Assembly (NCBI GenBank): GCA_958510825.1
Contig: OY294054.1
Location: forward strand, 13,715,390 to 13,779,389
Source of the DNA: Brachypterus glaber
Lineage: Eukaryota > Arthropoda > Insecta > Coleoptera > Kateretidae
Reading direction: 5' to 3'
DNA: 64,000 nucleotides
Shown: positions 32,211 through 43,829 of the stretch, piece by piece
How the letters are laid out: each line of letters starts with the position of its first letter
Numbering within the stretch: position 1 is the first letter of the stretch
Notes under the pieces: model-generated
The model's input: the letters and a program-made list of their open reading frames with translations, nothing else
What the model was told of the DNA's origin: nothing
Database searches by the model: none
Position numbers and translations under genes: made by a program

Positions 32211-32537
32211 TATGTAATCTATGTAATATATGTATCTATGTAATCTATGTAACCTATGTAATATATGTAATCCATAAAATCTATGTAATCTATGTAATCT
32301 AGGTAAGTTCACAAAGAATTCATTTAAACAGATATCGTAACATAACCTTCTGTATTTGTTTGGACTTTCTATGTAATCTATGTAATCTATGTAATCCATG
32401 TAATCTATGTAATCTATGTAATCTATGTAATCTATGTAATCCATGTAATCTATGTAATCTATGTAATCTATGTAATCTAGGTAAGTTCACAAAGAATTCA
32501 TTTAAACAGATATTGTAACATAACCTTCTGTATTTGT
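32211..32537. repeat. 9-bp tandem array (TATGTAATC) with duplicated 59-bp spacer
   Basis: Two arrays of TATGTAATC units (32211-32300 and 32369-32478) are each followed by the same 59-bp unit (32301-32359 and 32479-32537, starting AGGTAAGTTCACAAAG), one base different. So array plus spacer has been duplicated as a larger unit. The 9-bp period creates a repetitive frame (DYI) on the minus strand that should not be annotated. Confidence 0.92.
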
Positions 32538-32548
32538 ATTTTTCACAC

Positions 32549-32862
32549 AGAGAAAAAATATCCTAACATAAAGCATAAAAACAAAAAATTTAACTAATTT
32601 TAAAAAAATCAATAATCTGTTTCGTTTAATTTTAAATACTCGGTATCAATATCTACTTGTCATCTTTTATTCAAGTTTCAGTTTTTCATTCAACTCAATA
32701 TAAGAAATTTTGTTATATAAAGCAAGCGCTTTTACTTGATTTAAGTTTGAACCGCTTGGTTTAAGTAAGACACGTGTTCAACTTCAATCAGGTAAAACAT
32801 TTGATTTGAGCCATCTGATATAGTATTACGTACTTGTTTTCAGTATTTTTTCTTTGTGTATC
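32549..32862. mobile_element. MITE with ACACAGAGAAAAAATA ends
   Basis: CACACAGAGAAAAAATA is mirrored by TATTTTTTCTTTGTGTA. The interior has smaller inverted words (TTTAAGTTTGAACCG, CGGTTTAAG-like). The ends resemble those of the MITE at 39164-39404 but the interiors differ. No transposase. Confidence 0.55.
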
Positions 32863-32946
32863 TTTCATCCCCTACATATAAAAAGTATACTTGAGTTAAA
32901 TGTGGGTATATTCATATATGCGCAAATATATACAGTTTAAAAATGG

Positions 32947-33240
32947 TACACAAAAAGTTTGGGTCAAAAACTGATAAGGCCCCCCCGTTTCGCACACCCC
33001 TGGTTAAAGTAATTACATGAAAATGACATACGAAGATGTGTCTTATTAGGATTTGTTTAAGTGCGAAACCTCGTTGCTATATCTTAAAGGTTTCCTGAGT
33101 TATTAAATAAAAACTGATTTTTTATCCACTTTCAAAGGGGAGTAGCTCCCTTACGACGCATCGCGACGAATTTTTAGACATGTTTATAGGAACTTTTTGT
33201 CATATTTTATGATGTAGAATCACACCTTAAAATTTCGGAC
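32947..33240. mobile_element. Diverged arm of the 1.1-kb fold-back element
   Basis: CCCCTGGTTAAAGTAATTAC and GGGAGTAGCTCCCTTACGA, with matching spacing, correspond to 58035-58060 and 58140-58160 in the fold-back at 57144-58255. The outer terminus (CCCTGTA) is missing, so it is a partial copy. Confidence 0.7.
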
Positions 33241-34508
33241 CCTATTTCAAACAACCGGGTTTAATGGTTGGCGCATATACAACTATTTATTGTTGTATTC
33301 TATAACCTAATTACCCTATTGATTACGATAGTGTTCTATCAGTGTATACAACTACAAGCATATATGCTCAATTCCAATATTAGTAAAAAAGCATATCCTT
33401 ATTTTGAGCATATATTAGGCATATTGAACCAAATATAACAAATACTATACTCAATTGAAGTACATTTTTTTATGTGAGTTTAGGCGTAAATATAAGTGTA
33501 ACATTTAACAACGTTCATCGGCTCAACGTTAATGTAATTTTATTGATATTACTTGCTTTTGGTTTTGCTTGAATTTAAACACCTTAATTTCAAAATGGCT
33601 GCCAGCTTTTTAAATATTTCCCTATTTGTATAAAAATGTTTAAAAATGAAAAGAAAAACAGTAACAGTAGGCATTAAATTACGCAAAAAAAAATATTTTG
33701 TATAAAATTTGTATATATTTTTTTATAATTTATTCACAAGTTGTATGGAGTTGCAGAGTTTGGGAAAAGTTTTTTAAAATTTTCCTATCAATGTTAAATT
33801 AATTTACTTTTAATTTAAGCGTATTAAGGTCCATATGATAGGTTCTTTTTTGCGAAAATTCTATCGTATATATATATTTTTATTCTCGCAAAAAAAAATT
33901 TTTGAATAAGGCAGTGGTGTGTACAAATTTTCGGAAATCTTTCAAACATCTTACAAAAATCCCGAAAATCTCAAAAATTTTCTACAAGATTCCTAAGATT
34001 TTTCAGAAAAGATCAAAACATTTAGATTTTTTTTATGCCAAAAACTTTTGATTTGAAAATCTTACATCAAGACAACTTTTTTCAATGTTTTAAAATATAT
34101 TTTCGTTTTTTTTTTGTTTAATATGGGGAAGTATTCTTTGGTTATCAGCAGTATTTGACTTGTCGAGCAATTATTTTACATTTTCGACCTACCTACCGGA
34201 CTACTGCAAATGATTGACCATTTTTTAATTAATTTACTTTAAAGTTTTGTACATAGATTTCATGTACATGATAAAATTTAATAAAACTTTTGCTGTGTTA
34301 TATCCCAGTTAATTTGTAATACGCGTTCGGATTCTGCACTCTGACTTAAAACAATGTAATCTGAAGGATAAAAATAAATCAAAACCATGCTTTAGATCTG
34401 CAACCCCTTCGTTATTCTACAGTATACTCATTGTAAGTTCTTTTTTGCAGCTTTTTGAAAAAAAAACTAGTCTTGTTCAGCGTCCAAATATACTTAACAA
34501 AAATATAT
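33241..34508. other. AT-rich stretch, nothing recognised
   Basis: Short words with GCATAT recur near 33355-33430. A weak similarity of 33920-34040 to 22080-22190 exists. No gene. Confidence 0.4.
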
Positions 34509-34584
34509 TCTGAAGTAATATACATTTTTTTATATTTTTGTGTATAGTCTGAAGTAATATACATTTTTTTATATTTTTGTGGGT
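34509..34584. repeat. Tandem duplication, 39-bp unit
   Basis: TCTGAAGTAATATACATTTT, continuing TTTATATTTTTGTG, appears twice in a row with almost no change. A recent local duplication. Confidence 0.88.
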
Positions 34585-34739
34585 CTGTGTAATTTTTAAA
34601 TTAAAAATGTCAATAACAGAAGACAAATCTTAAATCGCAAACAATAATATTTTTAATAAATATAAAATAGGCATTATTTATGTTACAATTAAATAATTAA
34701 TCAATTCTGGTAGCAATAAAAGAACTAGACTTTTAAATA

Positions 34740-34970
34740 TTTTACCAGAGGAGCATGTGGATGTGATGTAGTATCATTGGCGGTGAACGGGACCAATCAT
34801 CCTATCGAACGTTCACTGGCAATCAGCACCTGCTTGCCACCTGATTATCAGGTGCCGTGATGTAATAACATCCCATCATATGGAATGTGAATGGCTACCC
34901 AGGACTCGTATAGCTAACGTTGTATCCTAACTACTTCTTCAAATCCCAAAATTAATTTTGGTATAGGTGG
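34740..34970. other. Unclassified balanced-composition patch
   Basis: This patch has more G and C than its surroundings and includes a perfect small hairpin, CACCTGATTATCAGGTG (34838-34854), preceded by AGCACCTGCTTGC. No open frame or element end is evident. It could be a fragment of a non-coding transposon end. Confidence 0.35.
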
Positions 34971-35428
34971 ACGCCTAAGAATTTGATAGTTCTTTTGTTC
35001 TGATCATAACAACGTCAATGTATACTTGCTCAAGTGTAACAAAATTTAAGTCAAAAGTCAGTAAAAATTTTTTAAGGAATTTAGACTTTAATTTTTAATT
35101 TTTTAATTTTAAAGATCTATGCGTAAAATATAAGCTATTTTCTGTTCCATCTTAACGAAGAGTATGAAAACATGATATAATAAATATTAAAAATTTTGCC
35201 GTATTTTATTAAATTTATGATAAAAAATAAACCCGAAACGGTCACCACAGCAGGTCATGTTAATAACATTTAATATTAACGAATAAAGCAAACTGAAACA
35301 AAGCAATAGGATGACAAAAAAATACAGGGTAATCCACATTCACATAATCCAGATAATTCAGATAATACAAGGTCATAAAAAAATATAATTCCGTTTTTTT
35401 TTCATATTTTTTGTGGGTGCCTAAAATA

Positions 35429-36236
35429 GGGGAAAGTAGGGTAACGGTGCGCAGTGGGTAACCGTGCGCACCACCGATCTCTGGCATCCAGGCTTGAGGG
35501 GGGTGTGTTTAACAATTCGCTAGCACCAAAAACGGAGACTGACAAATGAAAGTTGTTCACAATACTTGAATATGTGTGAATTGTTGTTTTATGTTATTAT
35601 TTTTCACGTGTTTGAAATAGGAAAGTTCATAATTCTTGACCGATTATTATTACCATTTGCATTAATCCATGCAATTTTGTTAAATTTAATTAAATAGTTT
35701 TTGTAATGTAAAGTGATTTATTTTTCAGTTCATGATGGGGTAATGATGCGCATTCCCCTCATTCAATTCAACAGTAATAAAATTAAATAAAAAACAAGTT
35801 TTTAAAGTTTAAACTCTTCTAATAATTACATGTTACGTATAACTAAAAAGTAGAAAACAAAATAATTATACAAATGTCCAAAAACTAGATTTTTTAAAGA
35901 AGGGTTTTGAAAACGTTCAAAACGATCAAAAATTCGAAAACCATTCTTTTAAAAATTAAGTTTTTAAAAACCTTTATACATATCTTGTGTTTAATAAATA
36001 TTTTTGCATTATTTTCTGTTTTATCTTTTGTGCATAATTCCCCAATAGGTGCGCACCATTGCCCCTTGGGGTGGGGAGTTGTGCTCTTCTGTAGTTTTAC
36101 ATTTTTATTGTGTATTGTGTAAAAGCTACCTAAGTTTTGATGATACGTAGTGATAGTCAAATAAGTAAGGCTTTTTTTGCCACTTATAAATATTTTGTAA
36201 TATTCGTGCTAATCATATCAAATTAGGTGAGCGGGG
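35429..36236. mobile_element. GGGGAAAG TIR element, longer copy with lost right end
   Basis: It starts after TA with GGGGAAAGTAGGGTAACGGT and GCGCA. The body (AACAATTCGCTAGCACCAAA near 35511, TAAGTAAGGCTTTTTTTGCC near 36163) matches 41701-42238 block by block but is about 270 bases longer. The right terminal repeat is absent or too decayed (AATTAGGTGAGCGGGG). No transposase. Internal GGTGCGCACCATTGCCCC near 36048 echoes the terminal repeat. Confidence 0.75.
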
Positions 36237-37137
36237 TTGCAACGAATTTTTCCGTCGGAAAATCATTGCCGTTAGTAGACTGTTTTTTCTGTGAACGCCC
36301 AAACATAGCAAATAAACTCTGTTTTATCGTAGACTTAGGCATGGAAATTTTATTACTAAGTAAAGGCTATTATAAGTTTTTGGATTCTAAGAATTGATTC
36401 GCCTAAAATAAATCTGCTTTTAATGAAAATATGTTAATATAGTTGTTTTTTCCTATCTGATGGAAAACATTAAAGTGGAATCATCATACCAAAAACTATA
36501 ATAAAACAGTTTTCAGATTTGAAACAATTTTTTAACTGCAGGTCTGTGTTCTGTCTCGCAGGTTTATAGAGGAGTGAACGTTTACTTCAGACCCCGAAAA
36601 AAAAATTGTCCAAAATCAAAAAATTTGGTACCAATGTACGTTATGTACAATTCTAAATAAGTTTTATAAATGACCATTCGTCTATCTGCCGGTTCGAATG
36701 TCTCGCATAGACGAGGAAAGACCTCCAAAGCCGTTACTGTGATAAATGTGCCTAGCGCATCTGAGATAAACTTGAACATGCGCACTACTATTGTTGTTTT
36801 TGACGAGTATTTTTAGCCTTAGTTTTGTGTGTCAAATAAAAATTGTAAAAAATTCAACAAAAAACAATAAATATCTACGAAGAAACGTCGAAATAGTTTT
36901 TTAAAATTATTTTATAGGAATTTTTCGAGGTGTGTGAGTTTCGGGATTTTGTACACCTACTTTGAGTACACCAGGGATTGACCCTTAGCTCTTCATAAAG
37001 CAACAATACAGGTTAGGTTTAAAGTTATAAACAAATGCAGCAAAAAAACAATTAAAACACAGTAGAAGTCGAAAAATGAACAGAAACAAACGACGATCTG
37101 ACAGTACTGACAGTATAAACAAACTACTAATAATTCG
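36237..37137. other. AT-rich stretch, nothing recognised
   Basis: No domain-bearing frame, hairpin or element terminus could be supported. Confidence 0.4.
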
Positions 37138-37232
37138 TCACCCCAGTATTGGTTTGCCATATCTCTATTTTTGGACATTTTAAGATTTTTACTGGGGGTT
37201 TTTGGAGATAAGACAAATTAATACTGGGGTGA
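37138..37232. mobile_element. 95-bp inverted-repeat MITE
   Basis: TCACCCCAGTATTGGTTTGC and CATATCTC at the left pair with GAGATAAGACAAATTAATAC and TGGGGTGA at the right over about 28 bp. The centre is 39 bases. No clear target duplication. Confidence 0.7.
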
Positions 37233-37489
37233 TAAATTGTTTTAAGACCGACAGCATTTCACAGCTGATAGAGATGCGTACTGCGCCAGGTCAGATATAT
37301 TGCGTTACGTCATTTCGCTGCCCCGTTCTGTCACAAAATAATCTTGCGCAGGCTGGACTAATGGTTCTCTTTCCTTCTCTATGATGTCTCGTTTGAAATT
37401 GAAAGGATTCCCCCATAAAATAAAAAGTTATGGGTGTCTAAACATTAAAAAAAAATCGAGGATAGTCGAAGAAAAACTCCCAATAACAG

Positions 37490-37570
37490 AAAAAAATTTA
37501 CTTCCATTTGCGAGAAGCATACTATAGTATGCGAAGCATTATAGATCTTCACGGCTTGTTTTACGTCCTT
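37490..37570 (+). repeat. 3' block of the GTCC-rich family
   Basis: GAAGCATACTATAGTATGCG, AAGCATTATAGATCTTCACG and GCTTGTTT match the terminal blocks at 49490-49560 and 62140-62215. Confidence 0.55.
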
Positions 37571-37736
37571 CGTGGTTACCACGATAGTGTAGTGGAAAGT
37601 CAGTATAATAAGGTATGAGGTGCTACTAATGAGAGAAGTCGAATCAGCAAAATGTACACTATAAATAAAGCTTATTCTGAAGTTAAATAAATCCATAATT
37701 ACTAGTTTCTCTCTATCTAATTTATAATCTAAGCAC

Positions 37737-37990
37737 CAGTGCCGGCCTTTGCATGAGGCTGAGTGAATCCCCTACTTGAGGGCGCTAGCGAGGGAGCCGG
37801 CGAGGGGGTGACAGGAGCCATCAAGGGTAAATTTTATTCCCTAGTCATTAATTTTTTTTCCACCGGGGGAAAGCTTTTTTTCAGTGTTGAGGGCGGAACT
37901 TTTTTTTTTCGCCAGGGTTAAAGCTTTTTTTAAGACGTGAGGACCTTTTTTTGCTGCCAGGGGTAAAGCACTTTATTTTTTTCAGACGAC
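37737..37990. mobile_element. hAT-like end with internal reiterated blocks
   Basis: CAGTGCCGGCCTTTGCATGA is a start of the sort carried by hAT elements. After it come three copies of an imperfect block, CCAGGGGTAAAGCTTTTTTT-like, about 55 bases apart (37860-37985). The opposite end was not found. Confidence 0.45.
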
Positions 37991-38039
37991 ACTCTAAATT
38001 TGTCCGTCAATCTTACAGTAGTTTTAACTGTAATAATTA

Positions 38040-38410
38040 AAGCAAATTTACAATGTCAGAATGTGAATTTACAATATTTATTAAATTAACCTCAATATTA
38101 CTGGGTTTAGTAAAATCTCAGCTCTTTTCCTGTCGGTACAATAATTTTGCATTAAAATTCATGCATGTGGTCCAAAAATCCGGCACTTTTACAATATTGG
38201 TTGAAAATTACCATAATTATAGCTTATATTCTACAAAAGAAGCAGTAAAATTACCAAAATAAAAATTCACATTTTTACAGATAACTGTAAATTTACAGTA
38301 CTGATTTAAATTTACCACTTTCTTTGCTGGGAACATATGACCTACTCTATTTGCTGTAAAATTACCATATTTGCATTTACAGTGGACAGTAAGTGAATCC
38401 GGAGACGGGC
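38040..38410. repeat. TTTACAGT-rich stretch
   Basis: Many words of the form TTTACAGT, GTAAATTTACAG and TACAATATT on both strands suggest a MITE family built on short inverted words, similar to 45440-45670. Edges not resolved; no gene. Confidence 0.35.
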
Positions 38411-38584
38411 ATGGATTCGCCAACAGCCGAGGCAGTCGAAAGACCTAAATACATTTACGTGGTAATATTTATAAAAATATTAGTTGCATCAATTAAAGAA
38501 GGAAATTATGTACCTATTTGGATAAAATATATTTCTGTTGTAATTAAAAATAATTTATTTAAATAAAATAGCCAGTCCATCAAG

Positions 38585-39104
38585 AAAAATATGGTCATGA
38601 GAAGGCAGACGACCTTGCAAGAAAGGAAAGTAAAGCTGTACTCAAAGGACCAATACCCTGCTTTGGGATATAATTCTTTAAATCCAGGTACCAGGCCAGG
38701 AAAATGGTGCGGGACAACCATCAGAAACAGCCAGGTATCAGGCTAGGAAAATGGTGCGAGACAACCACCAGAAACACTGGATAGATGCACCTAAAATATG
38801 ACATTCTAATCTCTTTCTAGGGGGACCAACCAAGAAAAGAACCAGCTTACTTCTGCGCATGTCTATAAGTCAACTGAGGAAAATAAGATGTATAATAACT
38901 GCAATTATATAATAATATTTTAATTATATTTTTAAATAAGTTTAGTTAATTAGTAATATAGTTTTGGGTTAAGTGGAGCAGCGCGCTGAACTTCGCCCTT
39001 TGTCAACGCGATATTAACTTTGTTATTTATATTTGTATTTTTATGTTTGACAATAAAGTCCATTATTTATTTATTTATTTATTTATTCATTTATTTAATT
39101 TTCA
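38585..39104 (+). pseudogene. LINE 3' end: RNase H relic and (ATTT)n tail
   Basis: The plus strand encodes GHEKADDLARKESKAVLKGP, the final RNase H block, then a stop. Next is a tandem duplication of about 46-48 bp (38688 and 38734: TACCAGGCCAGGAAAATGGT and TATCAGGCTAGGAAAATGGT) within the ORF2 C-terminal coding region. The 3' UTR ends with AATAAAGTCC and an (ATTT)n run at about 39061-39092. It is a separate family from the LINE ends at 4440 and 23758, judging from the tail. Confidence 0.75.
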
Positions 39105-39163
39105 AATCCATATACCTATAGATTCGTAAGCGGTAGAGGGTTGAGTAGAAAATTAACCTTGTG

Positions 39164-39404
39164 TACACACAGATTTTTTTTGTTTGAAATCAAGAATAAG
39201 GTGATTTGTATCTAACAAAGAGAATATATTCTTCTCTTATGCGAACTATATTCTTATCCTTTCATATTTAAGAATATATTCTCATTTCAAGCTTACCATA
39301 TTCTTACCCTTTCATATTTGAAGCAAATTTTTTCTTTAAAACATAATATATTTTCTTTGCTATATCCAAACATTTTTGATTTAAGACAATATTTTTTCTG
39401 TGTA
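39164..39404. mobile_element. 241-bp MITE, uninterrupted copy
   Basis: The left end TACACACAGATTTTTTTGTT and the right end ATATTTTTTCTGTGTA are inverted, followed inside by paired AAAGAGAATATATTCTTCTC and TAATATATTTTCTTTG. The outer TA pair fits a Tc1/mariner-type insertion. A GAATATATTCTC site near 39272 is where the related copy at 57008-58368 carries a fold-back insertion. Confidence 0.8.
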
Positions 39405-40879
39405 TTTCAGAAAACAGTATGCAGTAAAGGGTTAACACCGATTTGTGTATAATTGTGTATATTTGAGAAAAATCAACTTTTAAAACGGTTTTTTTATACA
39501 GTGTATGACACCATATATTAATTATATAGTTTGATTAATATGACCCTATAAAAAGGGGCAGTTTTTTTATATCTATAAATATGAACTATAAAATGTTGTA
39601 TAATAAAAAAATATTGGCAAACTCATCATCCCAAGGATATATATATATATATTGCTTACAATTTAGAACCTGGTAACCTTTCTACTTACTCTTTTACTAT
39701 TTTTGCCAACACTCCTTTTTTTTTTCATTAGGACTATGTACTGAGGCTACTAAAATATAAATAAATATAGGGAAGACTGGGAGCAATAGAACCCTATTTA
39801 CTATTTTTCTATATATCCATTATGTATATTACCTTAATGTTATACAAACACAAATTACGGTTTATTGATTTATTTTGTATTATTATTAGTATTACTAATA
39901 ATTCATAAATTTTAATTAAAATGACAAAATATGGTAGTTTCTAGCGCTAGTCACTACCAAAAGTTATCTCCGTACGCCAATCAAACAATACATATTTAAC
40001 GCAAGAAATGCTCACATTTTATTTATTATTATACCGCAAAGTAAATGTTACTATAAAATAAAAAAAATGTTACCATAAAAGTTTAGCACAGGTTTGAACA
40101 ACCCCTGTGTATATAGATTCAGTTTATAGAGAAGGAGCTTGTGCATTCCAAATTACGATAATAAAAAATAAATAAAAACATTATGTTTCTACATAGGGAC
40201 TTTTTGTGGGAAAAATAGATATTTTTTTTTCGCTAAATCGTCCTTAAATTTCAAGGATCGCTGACAAAGAGTCATGGAGAACGGTAAAAAAGTCAAACAG
40301 AATTTTTTATACAGTTGGAAATTTAATATGTGCAACATCCATTGAGAAAAGTGGTAAAAAACCTGAATCTAAATTTTAGATTTTTATTTAGCTTTTTTAA
40401 TCTTTATACAACTTGAAAATTTCCTAAATGGACGATTCGGTTTGGGATTATAATGAAATCGTATCGATTTTATGCAACTTAATACCGTTAACCACACAAT
40501 AAAAAATGACATGGAGGTAAAAAACATTTCAAGAAAGCTGCCTCTAGTTTTCTCTCTTCACCGCATTGCGGAGATACGTTTTCCTCGCAACAGGTTTAAC
40601 ATCAGTTTCACAAAGCAAGTTGCTTTGATATTTTAGGCGTAGAAGCGTCGTTTCTCGCTGGAGCAAACCCCTTAACAGTTGTCAAATATAACCAAAAGTC
40701 TCGCCAAAAATTAATGGTTTTTAAAATATGACAGTTTACCCACCACGATATTTACACTCTTATGAGCAGTGAAAGGAATTCCAATGCTATAACAGGTCCG
40801 CACTTTTATAACTATGGGCACAGATCATGCTTTTATCATTGTTATAATAATAAATAATATATACTTATACGATAGAATA
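39405..40879. other. AT-rich stretch with one microsatellite
   Basis: An (AT)n run is at 39637-39652. Nothing else could be identified, including at 40550-40650, where composition is more balanced. Confidence 0.4.
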
Positions 40880-41290
40880 GGATTATACGGTAGTTTCGAA
40901 TTTCCAAAATCGCTAAAGAAACGTTCTAGATAAAAAATTCTTGGATACAAATGTGTTTTATGAAAAAATAAAAAACTTTGAAAATGTCCGTCCGTCCGAT
41001 GTCACGTTTTTTGTTTACACGATAACTTAAGAACGAATTATTCGATCGACTCAAAATTTTCAGAAAAAAATTAAGTTCTATGAGGGGAACATCTCTATTG
41101 TCTTTGAAAGTAATCCCACAAAAAAGTTATGGAGGGTAAAACTTTAAGAAAAAAAAAACTATTATTTTCATTTTTTTTTTTGTTTTTCGTAAAAAATTTC
41201 ATGACTAGTCTTTAAAAAGTTCTTTTTATAAGGAGTTTGGTGTTATATTTTTTCTATTGCAAAAATAACTTCATGGCAGAAAAAATGTTG
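40880..41290 (+). repeat. GTCC-rich interspersed repeat, copy 1
   Basis: Blocks in order: TATACGGTAGTTTCGAATTT, AAAAAATTCTTGGATACAAA, GTCCGTCCGTCCGATGTCAC, ACGATAACTTAAGAACGAAT, GGGGAACATCTCTATTGTC and AAGTAATCCCACAAAAAAG. The same order is found at 48815, 61555 and 63365. It has no convincing coding frame; the open frame at 41237-41467 spans its end and looks like chance. Confidence 0.8.
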
Positions 41291-41700
41291 ACACCATTTG
41301 GTTCGTTGATAAATCAAATTTATTTTTCTTATATTTTGTTTCTCGGGATATTCAGGTTGGGATCTTCTAAAAAAGTCACCCGAATTAGGCATACGTTACA
41401 TAACATATTTTCAGTGACTTTCAGTGCTCAAATGTGTATGTTGTCGATAAAAGTATATTTTTACTGATAAATGATTCGTGTGCTATAAAAACTGGGATGG
41501 AAAACAAAATACCGCTGATATTAACACCTCTATAGAACAACGACGTAACTCAAGTTACAAGTTAAAAGTTATAATACTTAAAACTTAAAAAATGTTTTTT
41601 TCCGTGATCCAAACGTAGATATGCTTTTTCTACAAATTATGAGATCTAATTTCTGAAGCTGCCTTAAAATCTGAAAAAAAAAGTATCAAAACCTTACGTA

Positions 41701-42238
41701 GGGGAAAGTAGTGTAACGGTGCGCAGTGGTAACTGTGCGCACCAACGAAAATTCATATTACGAGGTATTCTGAGACATCTCTGGCATCCATGCTTGATGG
41801 GGTGTCTAACAATTCGCTAGCACCAAAAACTTAAATAAAAAACAAGTTTTTAAAGTTAAAACCTTTCTAATAATTACACGTTACTTATCACTAAAAAGTA
41901 GAAACAAAATAATTATACAAATATTCAAAAACAATATTTTTAAAGGAAGGGTTTTGGAAAAGTTCTTTAAACGATCGAAAATTCCTTTCTTTTAAAAATT
42001 AAGTTTTTGAAAAAATCCCAACCATTGCTTCTTGGGGTGGGGAATCGTGCGCAAATGCAGTTTTGCAGTTTACATTTTTATTGTGATTATGGTAAAAGCT
42101 ACTTAAGTTTTGATGATACGTAATGATAGTCTAATAAGTAAGGCTTCTTTTGCCACTTATAAATTTTTTGTAATATTCATAAGGTGTCAATCATATATCA
42201 AGTTTCGCTTAGGTGCGCACCGTTACCCGACTTTCCCC
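41701..42238. mobile_element. GGGGAAAG TIR element, complete copy
   Basis: GGGGAAAGTAGTGTAACGGT with GCGCA at the left is mirrored by TGCGCACCGTTACCCGACTT with TCCCC at the right. Both sides are bordered by TA. The element is 538 bp, without a transposase. The interior matches 35429-36236 with a large internal deletion. Confidence 0.88.
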
Positions 42239-42240
42239 TA

Positions 42241-42985
42241 CAAGTTAGTTTCTGTAACTGGATTCGAATTCAGCCTCCACCGTGCAATGTCTTTAAAAAA
42301 AAAAAAATACTATTTTTCAGCTTTTTGGCCTAATCTTTTGATTCGAATTCAGCTACCTAAAATTAGAAAAAAAAACATATAATTGCAAAAGTCATGTTTT
42401 ACTGCATAAGTAAAGTAAAGTAAATTCGTACAATACGAATATTAAGGGTGATATTACAGATATTACAGTAATTATTTTTTACTAAATATTTTTAAATGAG
42501 ATAAATGAATAACGTCCTTGTTTTATGGGGGTGTCGATATATACAATTGGCCAAATCGATTAAATTTTTAATTTATCATTTGTTCTTTTTACCATAAAAA
42601 TCAACAAAGGATTTACCTATACATATGTATTTATTTATGTGTATGGATTTCAGCTTTTATTATAAAATGTCCTACGCTCTCTGAAAATATGTGATTTTTG
42701 GCGCTTTTATTATCATTTTTTGATGTAAGTGAAAAGCAAAATAACAGCCATACATATCTTGAGATGAGAGATACTGAGATTTGGTTACATATGAGGAAAA
42801 CAAAGTAGAGTTATTGTAAAATAGGATAGGCAAAAAATTTAAATTTTGTATATATCCTTTACCACAAAAACCGAAAACTAAAAAAAAATACATTATTACG
42901 TATTATACAAAATGTATACAAAAGCCGGGAGAAAAAATACTAGGAATATTTTTGGTAAAAATGAAGTATATAAATAATGAAAAAA
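42241..42985. other. AT-rich stretch, nothing recognised
   Basis: A GATATTACAGATATTACAG direct repeat near 42448 is the only structure noted. Confidence 0.4.
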
Positions 42986-43033
42986 TTATAAATCGTGGGG
43001 CTGACCGCGTCTGAAATTTGTACAAAACAGTTT

Positions 43034-43125
43034 CTCAGAGTTCCTCCGAGTTCCTTCGGAGTTCCTCCAGAGTTCCTTCGGAGTTCCTCCGAGTTCCTTC
43101 AGAGTTCCTCCTGTGTTCCTTAAGA
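43034..43125. repeat. GAGTTCCTCC minisatellite, left array
   Basis: About seven units of 11-13 bases based on GAGTTCCTYCG. The same unit, same strand, recurs at 43606-43785. Confidence 0.88.
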
Positions 43126-43257
43126 GTTCTTCTCTGGAAGGGGTAATTTTTGTCGGTCTATCGGTCGGTTGATCTGTCGGTGGTTCTGCCAGAGAAATCT
43201 CCTAGGCACAGGGCCGTAACCAGAAAGAAATCTAAGGGGGTTCAGCCCAGGAAGGCA

Positions 43258-43592
43258 CCCTCAAAAAAAAAGCTTTGTCCCTGCCAGTTTCAACCAAAAC
43301 TTGGCGCCCCTACAAAATACAAAAAAATGGGGCGCCCCCAAAAAAATACCTTCATGAAAAAAATCTTTGTCCCTGACGGTTACTACCAAACTTGGCGCCC
43401 CTTCAAAGAACAAATTGGCGCCCAAAAAAATACCTTCATGGAAAAAAGCTTTGTCTCTGAGGGTTACTACAAATTTGGCGCCCCTTCAAAAAAAAAAAAA
43501 TTGACGCGCCCCAAAATGTACTTTTAAGAAAAAAGCTTTATCCATGATAGTTTCTACCAAACATGGCGCCCCTGCAAAAAAAATTGACGCGT
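43258..43592. repeat. Tandem array, four units of about 87 bp
   Basis: Each unit has AAAAGCTTTGTCCCTG, then a GGTTACTACCAAACTTGGCG-like block and GCCCC with an A-rich run. Anchor words start at about 43272, 43364, 43448 and 43535. Divergence is moderate, so the array is not brand new. Confidence 0.85.
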
Positions 43593-43605
43593 AGATGACT
43601 TCTTA

Positions 43606-43785
43606 AGAGTTCCTTTGGAGTTCCTCCTTAGTTCCTCGGAGTTCCTACGTAGTTCCTCGGAGCTCCTCAGAATTCCTCAGAGTTCCTCGGAGTTCCTCCA
43701 GAGTTCCTCCGAATTCCTCAGAGTTCCTCGGAGTTCCTCCAGAGTTCTTCAGAATTCCTCCAGAGTTCCTCCTGAGTTCCTTTGG
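43606..43785. repeat. GAGTTCCTCC minisatellite, right array
   Basis: About fifteen degenerate units of 11-13 bases (GAGTTCCTCGGAGTTCCTCC and variants). The frame of repeated SSSEFL residues here is only its translation. Confidence 0.88.
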
Positions 43786-43829
43786 CTTGTACAAAAGATT
43801 TCCTCGCGGTCAGCCCCTCGTTATAAATG

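Larger units (their letters stand above)
42994..43820. mobile_element. hAT-like non-autonomous element with internal minisatellites
   Basis: Ends CGTGGGGCTGACCGCG and CGCGGTCAGCCCCTCG are inverted with one mismatch, and both sides carry TTATAAAT, an 8-bp duplication as made by hAT transposases. TTGTACAAAA words near both ends extend the symmetry. Between them are two arrays of GAGTTCCTCC-type units (43034-43125 and 43606-43785) around a fourfold repeat of about 87 bp (43258-43592). No transposase frame. A CAGGGCCGTAACCAG word at 43208 may be another hAT-type end inside. Confidence 0.82.

Noticed and set aside
32076..32444. Frame of repeated DYI residues
   Set aside because: Translation of the TATGTAATC array.
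31566..32540. Possible CRISPR array
   Set aside because: Units are contiguous 9-mers without unique spacers; genome is eukaryotic.
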